Assembly: GCF_001428385.1 (NCBI RefSeq)
Contig: NZ_LMSK01000001.1
Location: 1,244,358-1,308,357, forward strand
Source: Rhodanobacter sp. Soil772
GTDB taxonomy: Bacteria > Pseudomonadota > Gammaproteobacteria > Xanthomonadales > Rhodanobacteraceae
Direction: 5' to 3'
DNA: 64,000 nucleotides
In this document: positions 1-11,715 of the stretch, one piece after another
Layout of the letters: every line of letters begins with the position of its first letter
How positions within the stretch are numbered: the first letter of the stretch is position 1
The notes under the pieces: model-generated
What the model was told of the DNA's origin: nothing
Seen by the model: only the letters and a program-made list of their open reading frames with translations
Databases searched by the model: none
Made by a program: the position numbers and the translations under genes

Positions 1-417
1 GGCCGGCACACCCAGCGCATTGATGTCGCGCAGCAGGCCGCGGGCGATGCGCAGCCCCTTGTCGATCCGGAAACTGCCGTCGAGGTCGGGGTCGTTGATC
101 AGCCCTTTCCAGCCGACCGTGGTGCGCGGCTTCTCGAAGTACACCCGCATCACGATCTCCAGCGCATCGCCGAGCTCGCGGCGCAGCGGCGCCAGCCGGC
201 CGGCGTACTCCAGCGCGGCGTGGGTGTTGTGGATCGAGCATGGCCCGATCACCACCGCGAGGCGGTCGTCGCTGCCGGTGAGAATGCCGTGCAGTGCCTG
301 CCGCGAGGCATCGACGGTGGCCATTGCCGCGTCGCTGATGGCGCAGTCGCGCATCACCTCGGCCGGTGTGCTGAGGCGGGTGATGGCGCGGATGCGCAAG
401 TCGTCGGTGGTGTGCAT
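1..417 (-). CDS. aroG: 3-deoxy-7-phosphoheptulonate synthase (DAHP synthase, AroG class), N-terminal part
   Basis: The first 139 codons are present; the rest lies beyond the left edge. DAHP synthase condenses phosphoenolpyruvate and erythrose 4-phosphate, the first step of the shikimate pathway to aromatic amino acids. The protein starts MHTTDDLRIRAI, and the motif VVIGPCSIHNTHAALEYA near residues 55-72 is typical of the AroG/AroF/AroH type I family, followed by MRVYFEKPRTTVGWKGLIND. The ATG at 417-415 has a purine-rich GGAGAGC stretch just upstream. A leader peptide and terminator hairpin precede it, so the gene is probably controlled by attenuation. Which feedback class it belongs to cannot be judged from this fragment. 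Confidence 0.93.
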   Translation of the reverse strand, partial: MHTTDDLRIRAITRLSTPAEVMRDCAISDAAMATVDASRQALHGILTGSDDRLAVVIGPCSIHNTHAALEYAGRLAPLRRELGDALEIVMRVYFEKPRTTVGWKGLINDPDLDGSFRIDKGLRIARGLLRDINALGVPA

Positions 418-451
418 GGCAGCTCTCCTGGAGGATTTTCAGGCGGCGGCC

Positions 452-479
452 ATAAAAAAACCGCCCTGTGGTGGCGGTT
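452..479 (-). terminator. Intrinsic terminator (attenuator) upstream of aroG
   Basis: On the minus strand AACCGCC (479-473) and GGCGGTT (465-459) form a perfect 7-bp stem around a short loop, followed directly by a run of seven T. It lies between the leader peptide stop and the aroG start. A terminator in this place only makes sense as a conditional one. Segment 470-480 can pair alternatively with the GC-rich segment 513-531 at the 3' end of the leader ORF. Confidence 0.85.
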
Positions 480-501
480 CGGTGTGGTTGTGTCGATCAG
501 T

Positions 502-585
502 TCAAAACGATCGCGCCCGCGCCGCCGCCGTTGGCTTCGGATAGCCGTAAAACCAGAAATACAGGCGGGCGGTGGCGGAATGCAT
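502..585 (-). CDS. Aromatic amino acid leader peptide of the aroG attenuator
   Basis: This 27-codon ORF begins at the ATG at 585-583 and stops with TGA at 504-502. It contains a cluster of aromatic codons: residues 8-15 read LYFWFYGY, i.e. three Tyr, two Phe and one Trp in seven codons. Three GC-rich segments accompany it: segment 1 (562-582, overlapping the early codons), segment 2 (513-531) and segment 3 (470-480), with segment 4 in the terminator. Segment 1 can pair with 2, 2 with 3, and 3 with 4, the classic attenuation arrangement. A ribosome stalled on the aromatic codons would mask segment 1, let 2 pair with 3 and allow read-through into aroG. This function is inferred. Confidence 0.82.
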   Translation of the reverse strand: MHSATARLYFWFYGYPKPTAAARARSF

Positions 586-591
586 GCCGAC

Positions 592-622
592 ATAGATAAC
601 ACAATGGACGTCCAAATCAAAC
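592..622 (-). promoter_or_regulatory. Putative promoter of the aroG leader
   Basis: Reading the minus strand, TTGATT is followed after 16 bases by TATCTA, a fair match to sigma-70 elements. The predicted start of transcription falls within a few bases of the leader peptide ATG at 585, so the leader mRNA would have almost no 5' untranslated region and no visible ribosome binding site. Inferred from hexamer matching only. Confidence 0.45.
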
Positions 623-652
623 TCCCGGCCGGCAGGAGGCTAGACTGACGGC

Positions 653-1576
653 ATGCCTTCGCCCCTCGACCTGCTGACCCGCCCTGCCCGCGAACCGATC
701 CGCCGCTGGGTGCTCAAGGCCTTCCCGCGCGCCGATACTGGCAGCGTCGACTACGACCATCCGCACGGCGATCCCGGCCTGTTCGGGCCGCACAGCGCGA
801 CCTGGCGCGTGCACTCGGACTTCCCCGGCATGCTGGCCGGCGGCCTCGCCGCACTGACCCTGCAGACCCTGCACCCGCTGGCGCTGGCCGGGGTATGGGA
901 CCACTCCAACTTCCGCGGCGACCTGCTCGGCCGGCTGCGTCGCACCACCGCCTTCGTCGGCGGCACCACCTACGCGCCGCGCGCGCAGGCCGAGGCGCTG
1001 ATCGAGCACGTGCGGCAGATCCACGCGCACATCACCGGCCATGGGGAAGATGGTCGTCCGTACTCGGCAGACGACCCCGACCTGCTGACCTGGGTCCACG
1101 TCAGCGAGGCGTACTGCTTCCTGCACGGCTACCGCCGCTACAGCCACATCGCGATGCCGGCCGGTGCGGCCGACCGCTACTACGACGAAGTGCGGCGGAT
1201 CGCCGAGGCGCTCGGCGCGCGCGACGTGCCCGCGTCCGAACGCGAGGTGACCGAGTACTTCCGGCGCATCCAGCCCGAACTGGCTTTCACCGAACGCTCG
1301 CGCGTGGTGCTCGGCCTGCTGGGACAGGTGCGCCTGCCGGTACCGGCGGCCAGCCTCTCGCGCGACCTGTTTCTGCTCGCCGGTCACGCCTTACTGCCGG
1401 ACTGGGCGATCCGGATGCTGGGCCACACGCCGCACCGGCAGCGCCAGGCGCGGCTGGCGGCGCACGCGCTGTGGTCGGTCGCGCCGGTATTTCGCGCCGC
1501 GTTGAAGGACGGCATCGCCAGCCGCGCCTGCCGGCGCGTGGACATGCCACCGGAGCAATTGCAGCACTGGGGCTAG
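653..1576 (+). CDS. DUF2236 family protein (MpaB / rubber-oxygenase-like)
   Basis: A 307-residue protein matching the DUF2236 family, which includes the latex-clearing oxygenase Lcp and fungal MpaB and is thought to bind heme b. Family hallmarks are GPHSATWRVHSDFPGML near residue 43, TFVG-like TTAFVGGTTY near 100, and DPDLLTWVHVSEAYCFLHGY near 140-159, whose His residues are candidate heme ligands. The ATG at 653 is 68 bases downstream of the divergent aroG leader start, so the two genes probably share a promoter region. Substrate and physiological role are unknown. Confidence 0.85.
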   Translation: MPSPLDLLTRPAREPIRRWVLKAFPRADTGSVDYDHPHGDPGLFGPHSATWRVHSDFPGMLAGGLAALTLQTLHPLALAGVWDHSNFRGDLLGRLRRTTAFVGGTTYAPRAQAEALIEHVRQIHAHITGHGEDGRPYSADDPDLLTWVHVSEAYCFLHGYRRYSHIAMPAGAADRYYDEVRRIAEALGARDVPASEREVTEYFRRIQPELAFTERSRVVLGLLGQVRLPVPAASLSRDLFLLAGHALLPDWAIRMLGHTPHRQRQARLAAHALWSVAPVFRAALKDGIASRACRRVDMPPEQLQHWG

Positions 1577-1648
1577 CAAGCCCGGCGCGGCATTGACAGC
1601 CCCGCTCCATCGGCTAACGTCGACGGGCAAGCTCAGTCAGGGGTTCTC

Positions 1649-3532
1649 GTGGCAACACTCATTCCCACCCGCAACAGCTGCCTGCCGCGGATGACCGGCG
1701 GCGAGAAACGCGTTTCCGAGCGACTCGAACAGAAGCTCGAGGACGACTACCTGCTGTGGTACGACGTACCGGTCGGGCTGAAACAGCGCCACCCGGACTT
1801 CGTGGTGTTCCACCCGCGCCGCGGCCTGCTGGTGCTGGAGGTGAAGGACTGGAAGGCCGACACCATCCGCCACGCCGACAGCACCCAGTTCACCCTGGTC
1901 ACCGAGCGCGGCCTGGTGAAGGAGAACAACCCGCTGCTGCAGGCACGCGCCTACGCACTGGAGATCGGCGTGGTGCTGGAGCGCGACCCCGCGCTGCGCC
2001 ACCCCGATGGCTCGCGCTACGCCGGCAAGCTGATCATGCCGTGGGGATGGGGCGTGGTGCTGGCGAACATCACCCGCAAGCAGTTCGACGAGGGCGCGCT
2101 GGGCGAGGTACTGCCCGAGCACCTGGTGATCTGCCGCGACGAGCTGTACGAGACGGTCGAGGCCGAGGCGTTCCAGGAGCGGCTGTGGGCGATGTTCCCG
2201 CAGGTGTATCCGGTGGCGCTCACCTTGCCGCAGATCGACCGCGTGCGCTGGCACCTGTTCCCCGAGTTGCGCGTGGAAGCCGGCAGCGGCCAGTTCGGCC
2301 TGTTCGGCCTGTTCGGCCCCACCGACGCCGCCGTGCGGCCGCTGGAGATTCCCGACCTGATCAAGGTGATGGACGCGCAGCAGGAGCAACTGGCGCGCTC
2401 GATCGGCGGCGAGCATCGGGTCATCCACGGCGTCGCCGGTTCCGGCAAGACGATGATCCTCGGCTTCCGCGCGATGCAACTGGCGCGCGAAATGGGCAAG
2501 CCCATTCTGGTGCTTTGCTACAACAAGACGCTGGCGGCGCGACTGGAACAGCTGATCGGCGAGCGCGGTCTCGGCGAGAAGGTGCAGGTCTACAACTTCC
2601 ACAAGTGGTGCCGCAAGATGCTGGTGGCCTACAACGAACCCCTGCCAGCGGGCAGCGGCAAGGCCTTTATCGACGCCCTGCCGCCGGCGGTGATCGCCGG
2701 CGTGGACCGAGGCCGGATTCCGCGCGCGCAGTACGGCGCCGTGCTGGTCGATGAAGGCCACGACTTCGAGCCGGACTGGTACAAGCTGATCGTGCAGATG
2801 ATCGACCCGCACACCAACTCGCTGCTGGTGCTGTACGACGACGCGCAGAACATCTACGGCAATCCGAATCGCCGGAAAATCAGCTGGAAAAGCCTCGGCG
2901 TGCAGGCGCAGGGCCGCACCACCATCCTCAAGCTCAACTACCGCAACACGCTGGAAATCCTCTCGGTCGCGCGCACCTTCGCGCAGGACCTGCTGGCCTC
3001 GCGCAGCGACGATGCCGACGGCGACGGCGTGCCGTTGATCGCGCCGGAAAGCGCCGGCCGGCGCGGCGCCGTGCCCGAACTGGTGCGCACCGACACCGCC
3101 CGCGCACAGATGGATGTACTGATCGCCCGGCTGCGCGACGAACATGCGCATGGCCGTCCGTACTCCGACATGGCGGTGATCTACCGCAACCAGTGGGAGG
3201 GCGAAAAGCTGCACGACGTGCTCAAGCGCCTGGACATTCCCAGTCGCCTCGCCGACAACACCGGCAAGCAAACCCTGTTCGTGGTCGGGGACAGCGTCAA
3301 GCTGGTGACCATGCACTCGAGCAAAGGTCTGGAGTTCCCGTTCGTGATCATCCCGGGGATCGGCGGCCTGCCCAAGGAAGGTCAGTCCGAAGCCGACGAG
3401 GCGCGCCTGCTCTACGTGGCGATGACCCGCGCCACCGAGCACCTGCTGCTGATCCATCACGAGGATTCGGTGTTCAGCGCCCGCATCCGCGCCTCGATCA
3501 ACGACGTGACGGCGCAGCTGGCCGGCGCCTGA
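1649..3532 (+). CDS. NERD-domain DNA/RNA helicase (superfamily I, UvrD-like)
   Basis: A 627-residue protein with an N-terminal NERD nuclease-related domain (about residues 20-110; HPDFVVFHPRRGLLVLEVKDWK has the D...E.K nuclease pattern) and an SF1 helicase core. Visible helicase motifs are Walker A VAGSGKT (about 262-268), DEGHDF (motif II), KLNYRNT (motif IV region), VKLVTMHSSKGLEFP (motif V) and RLLYVAMTRA (motif VI). The start is GTG at 1649; the next in-frame ATG would remove a conserved-looking segment. It is converging with nadD. Likely acts in DNA repair or defence against foreign DNA; the exact role is not known. Confidence 0.88.
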   Translation: MATLIPTRNSCLPRMTGGEKRVSERLEQKLEDDYLLWYDVPVGLKQRHPDFVVFHPRRGLLVLEVKDWKADTIRHADSTQFTLVTERGLVKENNPLLQARAYALEIGVVLERDPALRHPDGSRYAGKLIMPWGWGVVLANITRKQFDEGALGEVLPEHLVICRDELYETVEAEAFQERLWAMFPQVYPVALTLPQIDRVRWHLFPELRVEAGSGQFGLFGLFGPTDAAVRPLEIPDLIKVMDAQQEQLARSIGGEHRVIHGVAGSGKTMILGFRAMQLAREMGKPILVLCYNKTLAARLEQLIGERGLGEKVQVYNFHKWCRKMLVAYNEPLPAGSGKAFIDALPPAVIAGVDRGRIPRAQYGAVLVDEGHDFEPDWYKLIVQMIDPHTNSLLVLYDDAQNIYGNPNRRKISWKSLGVQAQGRTTILKLNYRNTLEILSVARTFAQDLLASRSDDADGDGVPLIAPESAGRRGAVPELVRTDTARAQMDVLIARLRDEHAHGRPYSDMAVIYRNQWEGEKLHDVLKRLDIPSRLADNTGKQTLFVVGDSVKLVTMHSSKGLEFPFVIIPGIGGLPKEGQSEADEARLLYVAMTRATEHLLLIHHEDSVFSARIRASINDVTAQLAGA

Positions 3533-3541
3533 GCCCGGATC

Positions 3542-4183
3542 TTACGCGGTCGGGTTCCGGTACGGCGCCAGCAACGCGGGATCGTCGAACAATCCCGCCG
3601 GCAGCAGGTAGCGCGGATCGCGCCCGGCGGCGAGCAGCTCGCGGATGCGCGTGGCGGAAATTTCCAGCGGGGTCACCGTAACCTCGACGACCTTGCCCGC
3701 GGGCAGCGCGCGCAGGCTCGCTGCGTCGGCGATGCGCCGGCCAGCCACTTCGCGTTCCAGTGCGTCCGGCAGATCGGCGGAAACCCCCGGCCGGCTCAGC
3801 ACGCCGATATGCGCCGCCTCGAACAATTCGCGCCAGCGATGCCAGCTGGCGAGGCCGGCAAATGCATCGGCACCGAGCAGCAGCACCAGCGGGCGTTCGC
3901 CCTGCTCCGCGCGCAGTTCGTGCAAGGTGTCGATGGTCCACGACGGACCGGCGCGATCCAGTTCGCGCGTGTCGAGCGTGAGCCGCGACTGGCCGTGCAG
4001 CGCGGTGCGCAGGATCGCCACGCGCTGTGCCGCCGAAGCGAGTGGCGGCATGCGGTGCGGCGGCACGCTGGCCGGCAGCAGGCGCACCTCGGCATCGAGC
4101 AGTTCGGCCGCTTCCCACGCCACGCTGAGGTGGCCCAGGTGCACCGGGTCGAAGGTGCCGCCGAAGATGGCCAGGGGCTTCAC
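3542..4183 (-). CDS. nadD: Nicotinate-nucleotide adenylyltransferase
   Basis: NadD transfers AMP from ATP to nicotinate mononucleotide, giving deamido-NAD in NAD synthesis. The 213-residue length is normal. The nucleotidyltransferase signature GGTFDPVHLGHL lies at residues 8-19 and the second motif TPLEISATRIREL near residue 175 corresponds to ISxTxIR. It is the last gene of the leuS-lptE-holA-nadD unit; a 93-base gap with a REP-like palindrome separates it from holA. In many relatives rsfS follows nadD; here a convergent helicase gene follows instead. Confidence 0.96.
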   Translation of the reverse strand: MKPLAIFGGTFDPVHLGHLSVAWEAAELLDAEVRLLPASVPPHRMPPLASAAQRVAILRTALHGQSRLTLDTRELDRAGPSWTIDTLHELRAEQGERPLVLLLGADAFAGLASWHRWRELFEAAHIGVLSRPGVSADLPDALEREVAGRRIADAASLRALPAGKVVEVTVTPLEISATRIRELLAAGRDPRYLLPAGLFDDPALLAPYRNPTA

Positions 4184-4227
4184 GTTGCTACATCGCCTGC
4201 ATGTGAACGGTAGCCGCTCCCAAAGCC

Positions 4228-4250
4228 GTCATCCCCGCGAAAACGGGAAC
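4228..4250. repeat. REP-like palindrome between holA and nadD
   Basis: The sequence GTCATCCCCGCGAAAACGGG is an imperfect hairpin of the same type as the two copies at 62188 and 62240. It lies in the short gap between two co-directional genes and may act as an mRNA-stabilising hairpin or target for REP-associated functions (inference). Confidence 0.65.
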
Positions 4251-4276
4251 GCTGGCAATCAGGCGGGCTGACCTTT

Positions 4277-5286
4277 TCATGCGAGCGCCCGGGCGGCGCG
4301 CGGCTCGGCGATCGCGGCGATCAGCCGTTCGGCCTCCTGCCACGGGTTGCCCTGCTCGCGGCCCTTGACCATGCGATCGATGCGCGAGGCGCGGGCCAGG
4401 CATTGCAGCCAGTGCTCGCGCGGCGCGCGGCGCAGGGCCTGGCGGAACAGGGTTTCGCGCGCCTGCCACAGGTGTTCGGCGCGGATCTGCGCGGCGAGGT
4501 CCGTGGCATTCGCCAGGCGCAGCGCCAGCTGCAGCTGGTTCACCAGCCAGCCCATCAGCGCCAGCAGTTCATCGCCTTCGGAGCGCAGTCCGGCGAGGAT
4601 GCGCAGCGCCCGCGCGCCGTCGCCGACGAAGGCGGCATCGGTGAGCTTGAACACGTCGTAGCGGGCGCTGTCGGCAACCAGGTTCTCCATCTCGGCGGCG
4701 TCGACGCGGCCCTGCCCGTGCAGCACGGCGAGCTTGTCGACTTCCTGCGCCGCAGCAAGCAGGTTGCCTTCGACGCGCTCGGCCAGCAGCGCCACCGCAT
4801 CGGGCGTGGCGGACAGGCCGCGCGAGGCGAGCCGCGCGCTGATCCACGCGCCCCATTGATCCGGTCGCGGCGAATTGAACACCACCATCGTGCCGCTGGC
4901 GTCGAGCTTCTTGCTCCAGGCGCCGTCGTGCTTGTTGCTCCACTCCATCGCGGTGACCAGCAAGGTGACGTCCGGCGGCGGATCGGCGCAGAACGCGCCA
5001 ATCGCCTTGGCGCCGTCGATGCCGGGGCGGCCGGTGGGCAGGCGCAGGTCGATCAGCCGGCGGGTGGCGAACAGCGACATGCCGGCCGCCGCACGGGCCA
5101 GGTCGTTCCAGTCGAAATGCTGGCCGACCTCGAGCACTTCACGTTCGCTGTAACCCAGCTTGCGTGCCTGCGCGCGCAACGCATCGGCGGCTTCCAGCAC
5201 CAGCAACTGCTCGCCGGCGAGCAGGTAGACCGGTTGCAGGCTGTCCGCCGCCAGCGCCTTCTGCCATTGGCCGGGACTGAGCGGCA

Positions 5287-5287
<1 letters not shown>
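4277..5287 (-). CDS. holA: DNA polymerase III subunit delta
   Basis: HolA is the delta subunit of the clamp loader, which opens the beta sliding clamp. The 336-residue protein has the family's N-terminal LQPVYLLAGEQLLVLEAADALR (residues 17-38) and the SLFATRRLIDLRLPTG segment that contains the clamp-contact region. Its ATG at 5287-5285 shares one base with the lptE stop (TGATG), which indicates translational coupling. Confidence 0.95.
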
Positions 5288-8711
<3,424 letters not shown>

Positions 8712-8748
8712 CTAGCCCAGCGCAGGCCGGGCGCCAAGCTGGCGACCT

Positions 8749-9372
8749 TCAGCCGGGTGGGCAGGCAGGCGCCTGGCCATCGCCGAGCGCCCGCGCCGCG
8801 GTGGCGATCTGCACCGCCAACCGGGCGATCGCGCGCTGATGGCCCTGCACCAGGGCGGGGTAACCCGGCCCCACCGCTTCGCTGACGCGGCTGGTACAGG
8901 CCAGCGTGGCGGGCCGGGCGCCGTGCAGCAGGCGCACGCTCCAGGCGGACTCGATCAAGGCATAGCTGCCGGGCGCGGAGTCGAACCGGCGCACGTCCAG
9001 CTTGATCCGCAGCAGCGGTTTGCCGTTGCCGGGCAAGCCGCTGACGTCCGCGCTGTGCAGTTCGCGCGCGAGGTCGGCCGACAGCGCGCTGCGCACCTCG
9101 TCGCCGAGCGGGGCAATCCAGCGCTCGCTGCCGAGCAGGGCCACGCCCTGCCCGCCCTCGCGCACCACCAGTTGCGGCTGGTCGACCTGTGCCGGCACAC
9201 CGACCGCCAGCAACTCGAACGGCAGCGATGGCGCAACCGACGGCGCCACCAGGCCGCCGGCGGACTCGTCCGCCGGCGCAACGAGCGTGTAGTAGTGCAG
9301 CGGCGCCGAGGCGCAGGCCGCCAGCAGCAGGCCGGCCGCCGCGACCCACAGATGCCTTCCGGTACGAATCAT
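8749..9372 (-). CDS. pqiC: Outer membrane lipoprotein PqiC
   Basis: PqiC (YmbA family) is the outer membrane lipoprotein partner of the PqiAB intermembrane lipid transport system. The 207-residue protein has a signal peptide with lipobox LAAC (Cys20), then PLHYYTLVAP, typical of this DUF330/ABC-type auxiliary lipoprotein family. Its ATG overlaps the pqiB stop (ATGA), and it is the last gene of the operon. Confidence 0.9.
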   Translation of the reverse strand: MIRTGRHLWVAAAGLLLAACASAPLHYYTLVAPADESAGGLVAPSVAPSLPFELLAVGVPAQVDQPQLVVREGGQGVALLGSERWIAPLGDEVRSALSADLARELHSADVSGLPGNGKPLLRIKLDVRRFDSAPGSYALIESAWSVRLLHGARPATLACTSRVSEAVGPGYPALVQGHQRAIARLAVQIATAARALGDGQAPACPPG

Positions 9373-11069
9373 GGCTTGCTCCCTTGCGCCGGCTGGATCG
9401 CCGCCGGCGTGATGTTGGCGGGTTTCGCGTCGGCGGGCTTCGCGTCCGGGCGACGGCCGCGGATCAGCGACTCCGGATGGCCGCCCAGGTAATCGGTCAG
9501 CACGCGCAGCGAACGCGCCATGCGCTGCACCTGTTCCAGCGTGGCGCCCAGGTTCTGCTGCAGCGGCGAGTCGCCGGCCAGCGCATCGTTCGCCGTGCCC
9601 ATGGTCTGCTGCACGCCGTGCAAGGTGTCCTTGAATGCCGGCAGGGTCTCGCCGTTGACCTGCTTCAGCGTGGCGTTGAGGCCAGCCAGGGTCTGGTCCA
9701 GGTTGCGCCCGATGCTGTCGAACGGAACCTTGTTGAGCTTGTCGACGATTTCCGCCATCTGCTCCTGCAGCTTGTCGAAGCTGCCCGGCACCGTCGGGAG
9801 GGTCAGCGGCTTGGCCTGCGGGTCGAACGCCACTTTCGGCGTCTTCGGTATGAAATCGAGCGCCACGTACAACTGGCCGGTGAGCAGGTTGCCGGTGCGC
9901 GCCTGCGCGCGCAGTCCGTGTTCGACCAGGCGCCCCATCAACTGCGACAGGTCGGCATTCTCGCCACGCGCCTTGGCCATGGCCTCCAGCTTGTCGTAGG
10001 CGGCGCCCAGGCGTTGCGGATAGACCACCGCGCCGACCAGCACCGGGAAGCGCTGCTTCTGCTCGTCGTAGTCGAGCCGCACCGACACCACCTTGCCGAT
10101 GTTGATGCCGAGGAACTCCACCGGCGCGTCCACCGCCAGCCCGCGCACCGACTGCTCGAAGCGCATGCGGATGTAGTGCGGCGTGCCGTCCGGCGGCGCC
10201 ATCGCCGTGGCCTGGTCGCCGAACAGCGTGTACTCGTTGTCCTCCGGCGCCGACGTGCTGTCGTGCGGCCCGGGCGGATCCTGGAACGCCACGCCGCCGG
10301 CCAGCACGGTGGCCAGCGACTGGGTGTTGAGCTTCAACCCGTTCGCGCCGATCGACACGTCCACGCCACTGGCGTTCCAGAAGCGCGAGGCGCGGGTGAC
10401 GAACTTGTCGTTGGGGCCGTCGACGAAGATCTGCAGCGAGACGCCCTTGCCGTCCTTGTCCAGCTGATAGGACACCACCCGGCCGACCTGGATGCGCCGG
10501 TAGTACACCGGCGAGCCGATATCGAGCGAGCCAAGGTCGTCGCTGTGCAGCATGAAGCTGCGGCCGGGCGCACCGTGGTTCACCGCCGGCGGCGTCTCCA
10601 GCCCCTGGAACTCGTCCTCGGATTCGTTCGAGTCGCCCACGTCGGCGCCGATGAACGCGCCCGACAGCAAGGTGTCGATGCCGGACACCCCGCCCAGCCC
10701 GATCCGCGGGCGCACCACCCAGAAGCGCGTGTCCTTGCTGGCGAAGCCTTCGGCGCTTTTCTCCAGCGCCACATTGACCAGCACGTGGCTGCGGTCGCCG
10801 CTGAGATGGATCTTGTTGACCCGCCCGATCACCACGTTCTTGTACTTCACCGGAGTCTTGCCGGCCTCCAGGCCTTCGGCGCTCTGGAAGCTGATGGTGA
10901 TCTGCGGGCCGGCCTGCAGCCAGTTGTTGATCACCAGCGACAGGCCGACCAGCGCCGCCAGCGCCGGGATCAGCCAGATCAGCGAGGCATTGAAACGGCG
11001 CCGTTTCACCACCGGCCGCGGCAGCTCGCCACCCGGCGGGCCCTGTTCGATGGGGTTGTCGTCAGTCAT
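9369..11069 (-). CDS. pqiB: Intermembrane transport protein PqiB (MCE protein)
   Basis: A 566-residue protein with a short cytoplasmic tail, one transmembrane segment (SLIWLIPALAALVGLSLVI, about residues 28-46) and three tandem MCE domains, the first beginning ITISFQSAEGLEAGKTPVKY, the second near LGSLDIGSPVYYRRIQVG and the third near VRGLAVDAPVEFLGINIG. MCE rings stack into a tunnel through which phospholipids are thought to cross the periplasm. The start MTDDNP at 11069 is preferred because AAGGA sits five bases upstream; an ATG at 11084 is possible. It overlaps the upstream pqiA gene by 8 bases. Confidence 0.93.
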   Translation of the reverse strand: MTDDNPIEQGPPGGELPRPVVKRRRFNASLIWLIPALAALVGLSLVINNWLQAGPQITISFQSAEGLEAGKTPVKYKNVVIGRVNKIHLSGDRSHVLVNVALEKSAEGFASKDTRFWVVRPRIGLGGVSGIDTLLSGAFIGADVGDSNESEDEFQGLETPPAVNHGAPGRSFMLHSDDLGSLDIGSPVYYRRIQVGRVVSYQLDKDGKGVSLQIFVDGPNDKFVTRASRFWNASGVDVSIGANGLKLNTQSLATVLAGGVAFQDPPGPHDSTSAPEDNEYTLFGDQATAMAPPDGTPHYIRMRFEQSVRGLAVDAPVEFLGINIGKVVSVRLDYDEQKQRFPVLVGAVVYPQRLGAAYDKLEAMAKARGENADLSQLMGRLVEHGLRAQARTGNLLTGQLYVALDFIPKTPKVAFDPQAKPLTLPTVPGSFDKLQEQMAEIVDKLNKVPFDSIGRNLDQTLAGLNATLKQVNGETLPAFKDTLHGVQQTMGTANDALAGDSPLQQNLGATLEQVQRMARSLRVLTDYLGGHPESLIRGRRPDAKPADAKPANITPAAIQPAQGSKP

Positions 11070-11715
11070 CGGTATCCTTGCCATCCCAGATCAAGCGGGG
11101 GTCAAAACTCATCGAGGCCAGCATGGTCAGCACCACGGTCAGGCCGAAGAAGATCACGCCGGGCAACGGTTCCACCAGGCTCAACACGCTGAAGCGCACC
11201 AGCGCCGTCAGCAACGCCACCACGAACACGTCCAGCATCGACCAGTAGCCGATCAGCTCGACCAGCCGGTAGAGTTTTGCACGTTGCACCCGCGCCCAGC
11301 CGCTGCCGCGCTGGCTGCTCACCAGCAAGGTGCCCAGCGCGAGGAACTTCAGCACCGGCACCACGATGCTGGCGGTGAACACGATGACCGCCAGGTTCGG
11401 CGAACCGGCGCGCCACAACTCGACCACTCCGCTGATGATGGTGTTGTCGTCGACGTCGTTGAGGCTGGCGGTGCGCATGATCGGCAGCACGTTGGCCGGG
11501 ATGTACAGAATGAACGCGGCGATCAGCAGCGCCCAGGTCCGCACGTAGCTGTTCGGCTTGCGCCGGCGCAGGGTGGTGCCGCAGCGCGGGCACGCCATGT
11601 CGTCGCCCACGCCGTCGCCATCCAGCCGCGGGTCGCCGGGCACGTTGCGGCACACCAGCCCGCAGACCGTGCAGGCGATCAGGCCGAGCTCGCTGGCGCG
11701 CGGCAGGGCGCTCAC
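11062..11715 (-). CDS. pqiA: Paraquat-inducible protein A, C-terminal-half protein
   Basis: A 217-residue protein of the PqiA family, equivalent to one half of the roughly 420-residue E. coli PqiA. It has a zinc-ribbon-like N-terminus (CTVCGLVC and CPRCGTTLRRR) and about four transmembrane helices. It starts with GTG at 11715, which overlaps the stop of the first pqiA gene (GTGA). PqiA is the inner membrane component that cooperates with PqiB and PqiC in lipid transport. Confidence 0.9.
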   Translation of the reverse strand: MSALPRASELGLIACTVCGLVCRNVPGDPRLDGDGVGDDMACPRCGTTLRRRKPNSYVRTWALLIAAFILYIPANVLPIMRTASLNDVDDNTIISGVVELWRAGSPNLAVIVFTASIVVPVLKFLALGTLLVSSQRGSGWARVQRAKLYRLVELIGYWSMLDVFVVALLTALVRFSVLSLVEPLPGVIFFGLTVVLTMLASMSFDPRLIWDGKDTDD

